Below, piece by piece: positions 27,662 through 37,525 of a stretch of 64,000 nt of DNA. Where the stretch lies: NCBI GenBank assembly GCA_963731125.1, contig CAVSVP010000010.1, forward strand, positions 124,001-188,000, in the 5' to 3' direction. Position 1 is the stretch's first letter. Every line of letters begins with the position of its first letter. The notes beneath the pieces were generated by a model. The model had not been told where the DNA came from. It saw nothing but the letters and a program-made list of their open reading frames with translations, and searched no databases. Position numbers and translations under genes: made by a program. Source of the stretch: CAVSVP01 sp963731125. GTDB lineage: Bacteria > Pseudomonadota > Gammaproteobacteria > Competibacterales > Competibacteraceae.

Positions 27662-28795
27662 ATGAAAGTACTTTTCCCGTTCGTTGGCGATTCCATCGGT
27701 GGTAGCTATATAACCGTGGTCCGTCTCATCAACGCACTTGCCAATAGCAGCGTTGAACCATTGGTAGCACTGCATCGCCCGGGTGTGTTGGCGAAATATC
27801 TAGATAATGTCCAAGTGCCATATGTTTTTCTTCCTCAATCTAAATACCTAACAGCCCACAAACCGCACAAGGTAATACGACAATTTTGTGCTATTGCACC
27901 TCCGCTCGCTTGGTTTTTAAGAGAACATAACGTAGATGTGGTCCATGCGAACGACAACCGGATGTACTGGACTTGGTCAGTGCCCACGCTTTTGGCCCGC
28001 AAGAAATTTCTGCTTCATTTGCGAACGTTGCTGAATGAGACATATCATCCGACTCACCTTAAGCTGATGTTTAAAGCCCACGGTATCATCTGCGATAGCG
28101 AGCAAGTTTGGAATAGTCTGCGACCCGAATGTCGTGCCCGCGCGACTATCATCAGTTCAGCCATTGACTGGAATCGACCAATGCCCGATCGCACCGCTGC
28201 TAGAGTGCAAATGCAGCGTCGGCTTGGCTGTGCAGAAGGGACTGCTGTTATCGGTTTTTTCGCCAACTTTATTGAGCGAAAACGTCCACTTATGTTTGTT
28301 GAAGCGGCGGCTTGTCTCGCCCGTTCCTACCCTGGACCGGTGGTCTTTGTCATGTACGGCGAAGATCGGGATCGGTTTTCTCAAGCCGTCCGTACTCTCG
28401 CGGCCGAGCGAGGTATAGCGAAGCAACTGCATATTATGGGATTTGATGCCTCAGCGGATGAACTCATGGCCGGTTGTGATTTGTTGATTGCACCCGCTGT
28501 GCGTGAACCTTTGGGCTTGACATTGCTGGAAGGATGCTTCGTCGGCACGCCAGTCATTGCGGCTGATGATTCGGGCCATCGAGAAATCTTTGGAACGGTG
28601 CTGCCTGAGCTATTGGCCAAACCGGACGATCCCGCTGTGTTTTGTAACGTCGCTTTGACGATTCTGCGTGATCCGCAAAGAACTTGCGCCATGCTGGAGC
28701 GGGCACGTGGTAAGCTATCTGTCAAATTCGATATGGTGCGCTATGCAAGTACTGTGGAACAGCAATACCGTGGCTTGGTAAGCCACCGTTTATGA
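27662..28795 (+). CDS. GT4 glycosyltransferase
   Basis: 377 residues. N-terminal MKVLFPFVGDSIGGSYITVV, GT-B donor region AVIGFFANFIERKRPLMFVEAA, IMGFDASADELMAGCDLLIAPA and an E-rich motif VREPLGLTLLEGCFVGTPVI. A typical surface-polysaccharide glycosyltransferase of unknown specificity. First of a same-direction run 27.6-32.8 kb (GT4, GT2, ABC exporter, oxygenase). Confidence 0.88.
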   Translation: MKVLFPFVGDSIGGSYITVVRLINALANSSVEPLVALHRPGVLAKYLDNVQVPYVFLPQSKYLTAHKPHKVIRQFCAIAPPLAWFLREHNVDVVHANDNRMYWTWSVPTLLARKKFLLHLRTLLNETYHPTHLKLMFKAHGIICDSEQVWNSLRPECRARATIISSAIDWNRPMPDRTAARVQMQRRLGCAEGTAVIGFFANFIERKRPLMFVEAAACLARSYPGPVVFVMYGEDRDRFSQAVRTLAAERGIAKQLHIMGFDASADELMAGCDLLIAPAVREPLGLTLLEGCFVGTPVIAADDSGHREIFGTVLPELLAKPDDPAVFCNVALTILRDPQRTCAMLERARGKLSVKFDMVRYASTVEQQYRGLVSHRL

Positions 28796-28924
28796 TGAAA
28801 AAGCAGCTTATTTTGAGAGATTAGTGACTTAACCGCGAGTACTTTTCGATCTGAAAGCTGTTACCAAGACTGTCTGCGGCACGGATGCCGCAGTCGAGCT
28901 TAAGGGAGGTATTGACAGCGTGTC

Positions 28925-29968
28925 TTGAAAATTGCTTTCAGATCGCTAAAGGGGTATTGCGATCTGCTTGGGAAAAGCCATTTAATGCCTAAAGTTTCTG
29001 TTATTGTTCCCAACTACAATCATGGGCGTTTCCTAAAGAGGCGCATTCACTCAATCTTAAATCAGACTTATCAGGACCTTGAGCTTATTTATCTCGATGA
29101 TTGTTCTACCGATAACAGTGAGGAGATTTTTTCACTGTTTCGTTATCATGCTAAAATTCGCGCTTTTTACAACACAGAGAACAGTGGCAGTGCTTTCAAA
29201 CAGTGCAACAAAGGGATACGTCTTGCGCAAGGTGAATATATCTGGGTTGCCGAAGCAGATGATTATGCCGAGAGAGATTTTCTTAAGATCATGGTAACGG
29301 CATTGGATGAGCACCCTTCGGTAGGGTTAGCGTATTGCCAGTCATTGGCGGTAGATGAGCATGATAACGTCCGCTACTGCCTCTCAGAGCAGATAAAATT
29401 TCTTGACCGGCAGCGTTGGAAAGCAAACTTTATAAACAACGGCCGTGACGAGTGCAAACGTTATCTGCTTTTTAAGAACACGATTCCAAATTTTAGCGCT
29501 GTCTTGTTTCGGCGTAGCATTTTTGAAGAGGCGGGATTTGCAGAGGAAAGTTTAAAGCTCTCTGGTGATTATCTGACTTGGATAAAGATGCTGGCGATTT
29601 CGGATATTGCCTTTATCGCGAAGCCAATGAATTACTTTCGTCATCACAGCGGTACGATTCGGTATAGTACTGGACAAGGCCTAGCGCTTCTTGAGCACTA
29701 TAAAATTCTAGCTTATGCCCGTGATAATCTGAAGTTGACTAGGGAAGACATGAACCCTGCTTATGATAAGGTGCTGAAGCGGTGGAGAAGGAAGGTCTTT
29801 CGATCACGCGGTCGCATGACGTTGCAAGCGTCGCTGGGTGTTTATCGAGCGGCCCGTGAGGTGGATCCAAAGTTTCATAGGCGAATGGTTTCGCAACTCG
29901 TTCAGGCTAGCACCTGCGGAATCTTTAAAAAGATAAAAAAGGTGAGTAGAGCCCTTACGTTTTCATAG
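28925..29968 (+). CDS. GT2 glycosyltransferase
   Basis: Up to 347 residues. The GT-A core starts with KVSVIVPNYNHGRFLKRRIHS, then ELIYLDDCSTDNSEEI and the DxD-like VAEADDYAERDF. The start is either TTG 28925 or ATG 28985. The latter begins right at the conserved core. The C-terminal 100 residues are basic and helical. Transfers a sugar to a growing glycan, donor unknown. Confidence 0.88.
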   Translation: MKIAFRSLKGYCDLLGKSHLMPKVSVIVPNYNHGRFLKRRIHSILNQTYQDLELIYLDDCSTDNSEEIFSLFRYHAKIRAFYNTENSGSAFKQCNKGIRLAQGEYIWVAEADDYAERDFLKIMVTALDEHPSVGLAYCQSLAVDEHDNVRYCLSEQIKFLDRQRWKANFINNGRDECKRYLLFKNTIPNFSAVLFRRSIFEEAGFAEESLKLSGDYLTWIKMLAISDIAFIAKPMNYFRHHSGTIRYSTGQGLALLEHYKILAYARDNLKLTREDMNPAYDKVLKRWRRKVFRSRGRMTLQASLGVYRAAREVDPKFHRRMVSQLVQASTCGIFKKIKKVSRALTFS

Positions 29969-30097
29969 CCCCGTCGATATGCGCAGAATGGTCATGGCGA
30001 ATAACCGGCTAAGCATATTAGACCATATGCGCCAAATCCCCTTAACGGTCGAAACCCGGCCCAATGAGTGTCCGGACCGGATTGCTAGGTATTCTCA

Positions 30098-31831
30098 ATG
30101 CGTTTACTGATTACCTTTGGTCGAGCTTACCCATGGCAAAGTGCCATCGTGGTATTTGCCCTGCTGCTGGCGAGTATAGCGGAGGGTTTTAGTCTTGCTA
30201 CGATGCTGCCTCTGCTTAGCATGGTTATCGATAGTGAGGCGTCTGCGGAGTCGGCTGGTGCCGGGCAGGAGATCAAAAAGTTCGTAACGGAGTCTTTCGA
30301 GGCTTTAGGCATCACGCCCACCATTGGTGTCATGCTGTTTATTATCGTTGCCAGCACTACGTTAAAAAATGGCCTGATTTTCCTAGTCAATAGACGTTCA
30401 GGTTATACCGTTGCCCAGATCGCCACGGATCTGCGTCTCGCCCTGCTGCGGGCTCTCCTTGCTGCCCGCTGGGAGTACTATTTACATCAACCGATCGGTC
30501 GTCTTTCTGCGGCCATTTCCAATGAGGCCGGGCGGGCGTCTAGAGCGTATCTCAATGGCGTAACGATTGTCGCGCTACTGATTCAGTTTATCGTCTACGT
30601 GGTTCTGGCCTTGCTGATGTCATGGTCGATGACTTTGCTCAGCATCGGGGTGGGACTGGTGGTGCTGGTCGCATTACACCGCTTGGTTAAAGTGGCCCGA
30701 AAGGCCGGTAAGCAGCAGACAAAATTGATGAAGTCTTTACTGAACCGTTTGGTTGATACCCTGCAATCGGTCAAGCTGCTTAAAGCCATGGCTCGGGAGG
30801 AACTGGCGGATTCGGTGCTGGCGTCAAAAACTAATCGACTCAATCGCATGGTGCAGCGGTCGGTTTCTAGTGGGGCAGCCCTAGAGGTAGCCCAAGACAC
30901 CATTAATATGATCGTGACCGCCGTGATTATTTATGTCCTATTGGTCCATTGGAAGCTATCCCTAGCTGAGGTCATGGTGTTAGTCGTGTTAATGAAACGA
31001 TTATTGCAAAGTTTAGGGAAGATACAGCGCAGTTATCAAAACATGGTAGCCTCGGAAAGCGCATTCTGGTCCATCCAGGATGCTATTCAACTCGCAGAGC
31101 GTGAACGAGAACCTTTACAAGGGAATCGAATTCCAAGCTTAAAACATGCCATTCATTTGGATCGCATCCATTTTGTTTACGGAAAAAAGCCAGTCTTTCA
31201 AAATTTCTCTCTCACCATACCGGCCGGTTCATTTACGGCTCTTATTGGCCCTTCGGGTGTGGGTAAAACCACCATCATCGATCTCATTATGGGACTGCTA
31301 CGACCTCAGGAGGGACAGGTTTTAATCGATGATATACCACTAGTGCAGCTTGATCTAAAGCGCTGGCGGCGGTTGATCGGTTATGTCCCCCAGGAGAATC
31401 TGTTGTTGCATGATACGGTGCTTAATAATGTAACTTTGGGTGATGTTAACCTGACCGAAGCCGATGCGGAGTATGCCTTACGTGCGTCGGAAGCCTGGGA
31501 GTTCGTAGCCGAACTGGAGCACGGTATGCACAGTACCGTCGGTGAACGCGGGACTAAGCTGTCTGGAGGGCAGCGCCAACGAATCATGATCGCTCGCGCG
31601 CTAGCACATCGGCCGCAAATGCTGATTCTGGATGAACCCACCAGTGCGCTGGATCGCGATAGTGCGGCGGCTATTTGTAAGACGTTGCGAGTATTGCGCA
31701 ATAAACAGCTTACGATACTGGCTATTTCACATCAATCTGACTTGGTAAAGGCTGCAGATCAAGTTGTTCGCTTGCAGGAAGGAATGATTTTACTTGAGAC
31801 AGAGCCTGCAACGGTTAGTCCTGTTACTTAG
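30098..31831 (+). CDS. MsbA-like ABC exporter (fused membrane and ATPase domains)
   Basis: 577 residues. The N-terminal half has about six membrane segments (for example AIVVFALLLASIAEGFSLAT and VALLIQFIVYVVLALLM). The ATPase has Walker A GPSGVGKTT (about 387-395), signature LSGGQRQRIMIARAL (about 487) and Walker B LILDEPTSALD (about 507). It works as a homodimer. Such proteins flip lipid-linked sugars or lipids across the inner membrane. As the only exporter seen in the island, it is the best candidate for moving the island's product. Confidence 0.9.
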   Translation: MRLLITFGRAYPWQSAIVVFALLLASIAEGFSLATMLPLLSMVIDSEASAESAGAGQEIKKFVTESFEALGITPTIGVMLFIIVASTTLKNGLIFLVNRRSGYTVAQIATDLRLALLRALLAARWEYYLHQPIGRLSAAISNEAGRASRAYLNGVTIVALLIQFIVYVVLALLMSWSMTLLSIGVGLVVLVALHRLVKVARKAGKQQTKLMKSLLNRLVDTLQSVKLLKAMAREELADSVLASKTNRLNRMVQRSVSSGAALEVAQDTINMIVTAVIIYVLLVHWKLSLAEVMVLVVLMKRLLQSLGKIQRSYQNMVASESAFWSIQDAIQLAEREREPLQGNRIPSLKHAIHLDRIHFVYGKKPVFQNFSLTIPAGSFTALIGPSGVGKTTIIDLIMGLLRPQEGQVLIDDIPLVQLDLKRWRRLIGYVPQENLLLHDTVLNNVTLGDVNLTEADAEYALRASEAWEFVAELEHGMHSTVGERGTKLSGGQRQRIMIARALAHRPQMLILDEPTSALDRDSAAAICKTLRVLRNKQLTILAISHQSDLVKAADQVVRLQEGMILLETEPATVSPVT

Positions 31832-31881
31832 TAGAAGATCGTAGAATTGCAGAGATATATAAATATCCTGAGGTACAATAG

Positions 31882-32757
31882 ATGGACACGTCACTATCTG
31901 TTTTGCAGAATGCCAAAAATGCGGATGTTAATTTTCGACCGTTTCCTCATATCGTTATAAAGAATGCATTGCCGGCATCGTTGTGTGATGAATTGATAAA
32001 GAGTTACCCATCTTTAGAGGCTCTTGAAATAGAGAAACATAAAAGTAATATGCGTTGGAGTTACCCCGCGGCCAAGACAATTGACAATAAGTTAATTGCT
32101 GATGTTTGGAAAAAATTTATTACTTACCATACATCGTCGGAATTTTTTAAGGAAGTTGTTGAACTTTTTTATAAAAGTATAATAAATTTATATCCTTCAA
32201 AATTTTCCGACTATGAAGAAATAAAAAGTTTAAACACAGGCATTCGTTACTTAGATGATTTCACAAAAAGCGACATTTTACTGGATGCGCAAATTAGCGG
32301 TAATACGCCTGTTGTAAACCCGAGCTCAGTAAGAACGACTCACATTGACGAAAATGATAAACTGTTTTCTGGTCTTTACTATTTACGTTCGGATAATGAT
32401 AGTTCTGAGGGAGGAAATTTAACCATAAATCAATTGAAGTGGTCCTATTTTGGGAATAGGAAATGGCGATGTTATGATGGGGTCTATGTTAAAGATAAAT
32501 ATACAAAAGTCGTCAAAACGATCAAATACGAAAAAAATGTCTTGGTGCTTTTTATAAATTCTTTGGAATCGTTACATGGAGTGACCATTCGGCAACCGAC
32601 CTCTCATAGCCGCATTTTTTTAAATCTGGTGGGTGTAGTAGATACTCCGTTATTCAACGTTCCTTCACCGTCGAAGCCTTTAACAAAAAAAATGAAAGCT
32701 AATTTTATTAAACGCTATCGTAAATTAGTTTCTTCTCGATATGTTTCATCAGGCTGA
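31882..32757 (+). CDS. 2OG-Fe(II) oxygenase, AT-rich
   Basis: 291 residues. Likely iron ligands His154-Ile-Asp156 (RTTHIDENDKLFSGLYYLR) and His232 (SLHGVTIRQPT), with Arg244 as the 2-oxoglutarate ligand. The gene is clearly more AT-rich than the ABC gene before it, a sign of separate origin. One of three such oxygenases in the island. Substrate unknown. The ABC transporter gene ends 50 bases upstream, so co-transcription is likely. Confidence 0.8.
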   Translation: MDTSLSVLQNAKNADVNFRPFPHIVIKNALPASLCDELIKSYPSLEALEIEKHKSNMRWSYPAAKTIDNKLIADVWKKFITYHTSSEFFKEVVELFYKSIINLYPSKFSDYEEIKSLNTGIRYLDDFTKSDILLDAQISGNTPVVNPSSVRTTHIDENDKLFSGLYYLRSDNDSSEGGNLTINQLKWSYFGNRKWRCYDGVYVKDKYTKVVKTIKYEKNVLVLFINSLESLHGVTIRQPTSHSRIFLNLVGVVDTPLFNVPSPSKPLTKKMKANFIKRYRKLVSSRYVSSG

Positions 32758-32818
32758 GCAAGTTGCTTTTTATGGTTTTTCGAGTGCTGTTTTAGCTGTT
32801 GAGCCGTGCCAGGATAGG

Positions 32819-33751
32819 TCAGGACTGTTGCCGGTTGAATTGCTGAGCGTGTAGTGCGTCAATCATTCCTTTTGTGATTGCAGAGGTTTGAAAAGCGACG
32901 GCCCATCTCCTATTTTGCAGAAACAAAAGTCGGAAGGACTTCAAGATTTTTTTTCGAAATTTCCGATTTAATTCCGCTAGCTCTATTGTTCTTTTGGCAG
33001 CATTATAGTCATTACGCATTCTAGCCTGAGATTCACCATATCCGCGATAATAATTCCAAATATAGCGCCGCGTAAGCCGTGCTGGCGGAATATGATGCCA
33101 AACTTGGGCTGAACTTACCCAGATACCGAAGCAGCCGGTATTAAGCAACTTCCGAAAAAGCTGCGCTTCTTCACCGCTAATAAAATTTTTACCACAGCGC
33201 CCGAGGCTTGAGTCAAAACGAAAGTCAGCAAAAGCGTGCTTACAGAGCGCCATATTAGCGCCAATGGGTATATCATCATTGGGTTTGGCAATGAAGATAT
33301 TCGCTCCTGGTTCTTTGAGCGCGTAAGCACCAGAAAATATTGACTGGTTTGTAGCTAACCAGCGTGGAGGGTCGACAGAAAATAACGGATTGATGCGACC
33401 ACCAAAGAAAATGGCTTCGGGGTGATTTCTTACGGCTTTGACATATTCGGCCAACCAGTTACTGTCGACCAGCACGTCGTCGTCCGTCCATAGAATGAGT
33501 TCTCCATTAGCAGCATCTACGGCATGGTTACGGGCATGGGAAAGTCCTTGTTTTGGCTCGAAGAGTCGATGAATTGGAAGACAAGCCATGTGCCGAGAGA
33601 TAACTTCGTCTGTCGCATCTGAACAATTATTATTAACAACCAATAACTCCCACTCGATGTTTGCCGGAATGGTTAGTTTACGCATCTCTTGAAGCGTGGC
33701 GTCAAGAAGGTGCGCTCGATTCCAGGTGCAGATGACGACGCTAACTAGCAT
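32819..33751 (-). CDS. GT2 glycosyltransferase
   Basis: 310 residues. N-terminal LVSVVICTWNRAHLLDATLQEM, nucleotide-binding NNNCSDATDEV and metal-binding LILWTDDDVLVDSNWL (DDD). GT2 inverting enzymes of this kind build O-antigen or capsule. Convergent with the oxygenase and divergent from the sulfotransferase-like gene. Confidence 0.9.
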   Translation of the reverse strand: MLVSVVICTWNRAHLLDATLQEMRKLTIPANIEWELLVVNNNCSDATDEVISRHMACLPIHRLFEPKQGLSHARNHAVDAANGELILWTDDDVLVDSNWLAEYVKAVRNHPEAIFFGGRINPLFSVDPPRWLATNQSIFSGAYALKEPGANIFIAKPNDDIPIGANMALCKHAFADFRFDSSLGRCGKNFISGEEAQLFRKLLNTGCFGIWVSSAQVWHHIPPARLTRRYIWNYYRGYGESQARMRNDYNAAKRTIELAELNRKFRKKILKSFRLLFLQNRRWAVAFQTSAITKGMIDALHAQQFNRQQS

Positions 33752-33931
33752 AACTTATCTATATTTTAACCTTTAAACACTCGCCGGAAAAGCAAACTAG
33801 AGGACTTCGCCGGGATTTGTTATTATTCGCTATACAAACGATGGATAAGCATTATCATTCATCTTACTCTAGCTTCCTATAGGTTGTCACTTCTTTGCTT
33901 GAACGGGTTGATTTAGTTTATAAAGTCCAAC

Positions 33932-34750
33932 ATGGTAAAAATAAATAATATTTTTAAACATCTCAAGAATTCTTGGCCTTTACAGAAAGACAATTCCGAG
34001 AAAAAATATCTTACCAAATTTATACTAATAATGCCTGGAAGAACAGGTAGTTCATATATTATTGAAAGACTTAATTCTCATCCCAACATAGTGGCAGAAC
34101 CCGAACTATTTGGGGGAGGTGATGTTACCGAAAAAATATCTACGGTAAGAAAAAGATTGCGTCGACTCTATGAAAATCATTACTCAGATGAAATAAAGGT
34201 TGTTGGTTATAAAACAAAAATTAGAGGAAATATTAACCCGATTTATAGTGACTTATTTCTATTTAAAAAAATTATTACTCAAGAGATGATGATTGCAAAA
34301 TCGATTGTTTTACTAAGGCGTAATCTAGTAAAACAAGTAGTATCTAGAATAAGAACGGAACTGCTGAAAAAAAGATCGCTTGAACAAATCGGCTCCAAGT
34401 TATGGAATATTAAGCATGAAAAAAATAAATTGTTATCACATTATGTTTCGCCCGAAGTTTTTGATTTTTGGTTAAAAAAATATTCAACTGAAAATCAGGA
34501 ATTGATTGATTTTTCTCGTTCATTAGAAATAGAAGAATTAGTTATTTACTACGAAGAATTATTAAATAACGAAGATAGATTAATGGAAAAAATTTTTAAT
34601 TTTTTAGAGGTTTCTAACCAACCAACTCATTCAAGCATGATTAAACATACTGATGACAATTTATCAAAAGTAATTAAAAATTTCGATGAATTGTTAGAAA
34701 GATACAAAGGGACGGTTTACGAAGGAATGTTTTTAGATGGAGTAAGATAG
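33932..34750 (+). CDS. Stf0-like sulfotransferase, AT-rich
   Basis: 272 residues. The PAPS loop is PGRTGSSYIIERL at 35-47, followed by SHPNIVAEPELF, and LLRRNLVKQVVSR gives the 3'-phosphate region. The tail HTDDNLSKVIKNFDELLERYKGT is typical of bacterial sulfotransferases with this loop. Strong AT bias compared with flanking genes suggests recent transfer. The last 34 bases overlap the 3' end of the convergent GT8 gene. Confidence 0.8.
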   Translation: MVKINNIFKHLKNSWPLQKDNSEKKYLTKFILIMPGRTGSSYIIERLNSHPNIVAEPELFGGGDVTEKISTVRKRLRRLYENHYSDEIKVVGYKTKIRGNINPIYSDLFLFKKIITQEMMIAKSIVLLRRNLVKQVVSRIRTELLKKRSLEQIGSKLWNIKHEKNKLLSHYVSPEVFDFWLKKYSTENQELIDFSRSLEIEELVIYYEELLNNEDRLMEKIFNFLEVSNQPTHSSMIKHTDDNLSKVIKNFDELLERYKGTVYEGMFLDGVR

Positions 34751-35589
34751 GTATAAGTAAATTTTTTTATTTTTCGAAATGCATGTTTCAGTCGCTTATT
34801 GAATGTTCGCTTAGGCTTTGGGTCTAATAAGTTACCCTTTAGAAGATCACGACGGGCATAACCACGGATGATAGTCAAATGTATGTCGTCGTCGGTGATA
34901 TCACCTTTTTGTAAGGCTTCAGTGAAATATTGAAACCATATTTCACCGTAAGGATGATTAGAATATTTCCAGGGCTGAGTGTAAAGATTCGTGTAGTGAA
35001 TAATCTGGGTTTCGGTGTCGCAGTGGTCGAACGTATTCCAATGCTGATTCATTTCTCCTATATGATACGCGTGGTGTGTGCGAAAAGCCGGACCCATTCG
35101 AGCGAAATCCTGATAAGTATATAATCCCTGATCAATTTCATTATAAATTTTTTCAAGGTCGAATCGACATTTCGCGCAGTTGATGAGCATTGCACTTAAC
35201 CCAAAGGTTTTGTCTTCCGGTTGGTCGAATGCCCCGCGCCTAGCAAGAAAATCAAAATCGTGCAGCGGTATGTCGTAGAGCTTACCGATGTCATCCAGAC
35301 AAACCATATCCGAATCGAGATAAATGGCGCGTCCTTCATAGCTACAAAGTTCGGGTATCAAGTAGCGGTAGAGACTAAACTCGGTGGCGTTTTGATATTT
35401 AATTCTAAGGGACATGGGAGCCAGAATAGGCGTTTTGTCATTTCGCTCAATGGCGTTATGGGTCCCGTTAAAAACATAGATATCTAGTTTCCGCTGTGTA
35501 TGCTTACGTAGGGAATATATCAGTACTTTCCTTTCGAGTAGGCTTTGTTCTCCAGAACCGATGAATATTTTAATGGCTTTTTCAATCAT
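34717..35589 (-). CDS. GT8 glycosyltransferase
   Basis: 290 residues. IKIFIGSGEQSLLERKVLIYS at the start, DxD at Asp92-Ser-Asp94 (GRAIYLDSDMVCLDDI), and IIHYTNLYTQPWKY near 198-211. Retaining GT-A enzyme. The start overlaps the upstream DUF115-like gene by four bases (ATGA), so the two are translationally coupled. The same pair of domains is a single protein at 25968-27407. Confidence 0.9.
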   Translation of the reverse strand: MIEKAIKIFIGSGEQSLLERKVLIYSLRKHTQRKLDIYVFNGTHNAIERNDKTPILAPMSLRIKYQNATEFSLYRYLIPELCSYEGRAIYLDSDMVCLDDIGKLYDIPLHDFDFLARRGAFDQPEDKTFGLSAMLINCAKCRFDLEKIYNEIDQGLYTYQDFARMGPAFRTHHAYHIGEMNQHWNTFDHCDTETQIIHYTNLYTQPWKYSNHPYGEIWFQYFTEALQKGDITDDDIHLTIIRGYARRDLLKGNLLDPKPKRTFNKRLKHAFRKIKKFTYTYLTPSKNIPS

Positions 35590-36320
35590 GCAACCGAGAC
35601 TCTGACAACTTTTTCAAGGGGTGCTTTTTCCAAGCATTGCAGATCGGATGAAGGCGAGCAATTGATAATTCGTGCAGGATTCTGTAAGCTGGCAAGATAT
35701 TGAGTAAGAACATTGAAACCAATATGAGCTCGACACATTTCGTTTTTCCAGGTAATGTTTTTAACAGTTTTGTGTTGATTTTCTGGATAAAAGTGTTGAT
35801 AATTTTGAAGAGAATAATCAGCCCCTAATAACAAGATTTCAGAAAACCCCATCCATAAAACTGCAGGTAACACTAAGTCTAAGATAACTGTCGGTCCCCA
35901 GTAAAGAGTTTTCAGGAGATTGGGTTGGAAACGCCTGCTAGTGTATAGGGAATTGCGTTCATGGAGTTTTAAATATACGCGCTTAGAATTCTTATAAAAA
36001 GGTATATGGGAAGAAAAAAAGAAGTATTCAGCGTTGATGTTATAAATTTCCTCTTCATTAGTAAGATAGAAATTAGGACAGGAGCAAAAATAATATTTAA
36101 ATTCCTTGCAAATATGAAATGCTCCATTTACACCCAAGACAAAAGGATGGTTTTTGATAAGAGATAAATCGATTTGATTAATGGATGGCCCGGTGGCTGT
36201 GATCACACACTGTTCACCCTGATGGATATTTTTTAGTTTGAGTATCTTGAGATAATTGTCAAAAGAAAAGGTGATACGAAGCCGATTTCGTCGCCTCTTT
36301 TTAATGCCGGGAATCTTCAT
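35586..36320 (-). CDS. DUF115/MptE-like protein
   Basis: 244 residues. Rossmann-like landmarks are GEQCVITATGPSINQIDLSL, FVLGVNGAFHI and VLWMGFSEILLLGADYS. The family includes motility-accessory and sialyltransferase-like proteins that handle nucleotide sugars. First gene of an operon with the GT8 gene (four-base overlap). AT-rich relative to most of the island. Confidence 0.78.
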   Translation of the reverse strand: MKIPGIKKRRRNRLRITFSFDNYLKILKLKNIHQGEQCVITATGPSINQIDLSLIKNHPFVLGVNGAFHICKEFKYYFCSCPNFYLTNEEEIYNINAEYFFFSSHIPFYKNSKRVYLKLHERNSLYTSRRFQPNLLKTLYWGPTVILDLVLPAVLWMGFSEILLLGADYSLQNYQHFYPENQHKTVKNITWKNEMCRAHIGFNVLTQYLASLQNPARIINCSPSSDLQCLEKAPLEKVVRVSVA

Positions 36321-36631
36321 ATCAATAATTCACGGTTACAATTATCAGCAAGATATGAAGGCAAATTGTCTTGATAATTTGAAAGTAGTCCAGAAGACGA
36401 CAAATCGTTCGCATGCTTAGTTCAAGAGTACAGTGCAGTATCAGTAATTTCAATTGATTTTCACTAAGGCGTTATCACTATCAGGCGTCTGACGATAAGG
36501 CAATAAACAGTCGGAGGCTGCATCCATATTATAAGCTTTTTTATGGGCAAAAACTTGCTGTAGTCGCTTACCACGTTTCAGGTATAAAATATCAATCTTG
36601 TATAAAATTGCCTATTGGTTAAAGAGGTGCC
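36321..36631. other. Intergenic region
   Basis: 311 bases between divergent genes. AT-rich near the DUF115-like start. No gene, RNA or clear repeat is seen. It presumably holds promoters for both sides. Confidence 0.5.
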
Positions 36632-37390
36632 ATGTTCTTCTCCTACGATCACTTAACGTTTCGGTATGAGCCGTTTCCGATCGGTATCGCCAGGCCTCTG
36701 ATGGAAGAGAGTACTTATCAAGAGTTTCTGGATAATTATCCACCGCTGGAACTTTTTCAAACCCTACCAAAGGTGGGTAATAAATATTCGCTTTCGGAAA
36801 AGTTCAATAGGCAAAAATACCAGGATTTGATTCGCTCCCGAGGCGTGTGGCGGGAATTTTACCATTGGATTAAGAGCGATGCGTTTATTGCTGGTGTTAT
36901 GGAGGCGTTACAGGCACATTATATTGATCTCGGTTATCAGGCTTCCGGCCCTACCGTTCGGCGCTTGCTGAAGCAGTTAAAAACAATTGGGCGCGGACAG
37001 CTAAGTGGCCGTGTCGCAAAATTGCGGGCGCGTTTCGAATTTTCCATGTTGCCGGCGAATGGTGGTCATGTCTTGCCCCATACCGACGCACCCTCAAAAA
37101 TCGTGACACTGATTGTTTCCATGGTGCGTGAAGGAGAGTGGATTCCCGCTTTTGGCGGTGGCACCGACGTAAACCAGCCAAAGGCAATACAATACAGTTT
37201 TAATCAATTAAACCGAAAGGCCTGTTTTGAAGACATGGAGGTACGGGATACCTATGCATTTACCCCTAACCAAGCCGTGATCTTTGTAAAAACTTTTAAC
37301 TCCTGGCATTCAGTTCGCCCCATGACAGGCCCCAATGCATCGGCCATGCGGAAAACATTGACCATCAATATCGAGGACACGAGGAACTAG
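36632..37390 (+). CDS. 2OG-Fe(II) oxygenase
   Basis: 252 residues. Iron ligands His150-Thr-Asp152 (HVLPHTDAPSKIVTLIV) and His226 (SWHSVRPM). Arg240 is the probable 2-oxoglutarate ligand. Related in layout to the oxygenase at 16973 but not a close copy. Followed 135 bases later by a GT8-like copy 2 in the same direction. Confidence 0.82.
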   Translation: MFFSYDHLTFRYEPFPIGIARPLMEESTYQEFLDNYPPLELFQTLPKVGNKYSLSEKFNRQKYQDLIRSRGVWREFYHWIKSDAFIAGVMEALQAHYIDLGYQASGPTVRRLLKQLKTIGRGQLSGRVAKLRARFEFSMLPANGGHVLPHTDAPSKIVTLIVSMVREGEWIPAFGGGTDVNQPKAIQYSFNQLNRKACFEDMEVRDTYAFTPNQAVIFVKTFNSWHSVRPMTGPNASAMRKTLTINIEDTRN

Positions 37391-37525
37391 CATGGATTTG
37401 GTTAAGACGTGTAACGCTAGTCCTAGGGACTGGATTAATAACTACGTTTGTCGATGGTTGTTTAGCCGCTACGGTGACTACGCATTTCGGTTAGTTTGCG
37501 ATGATTTCAACGAGGCAGAGTAGAC

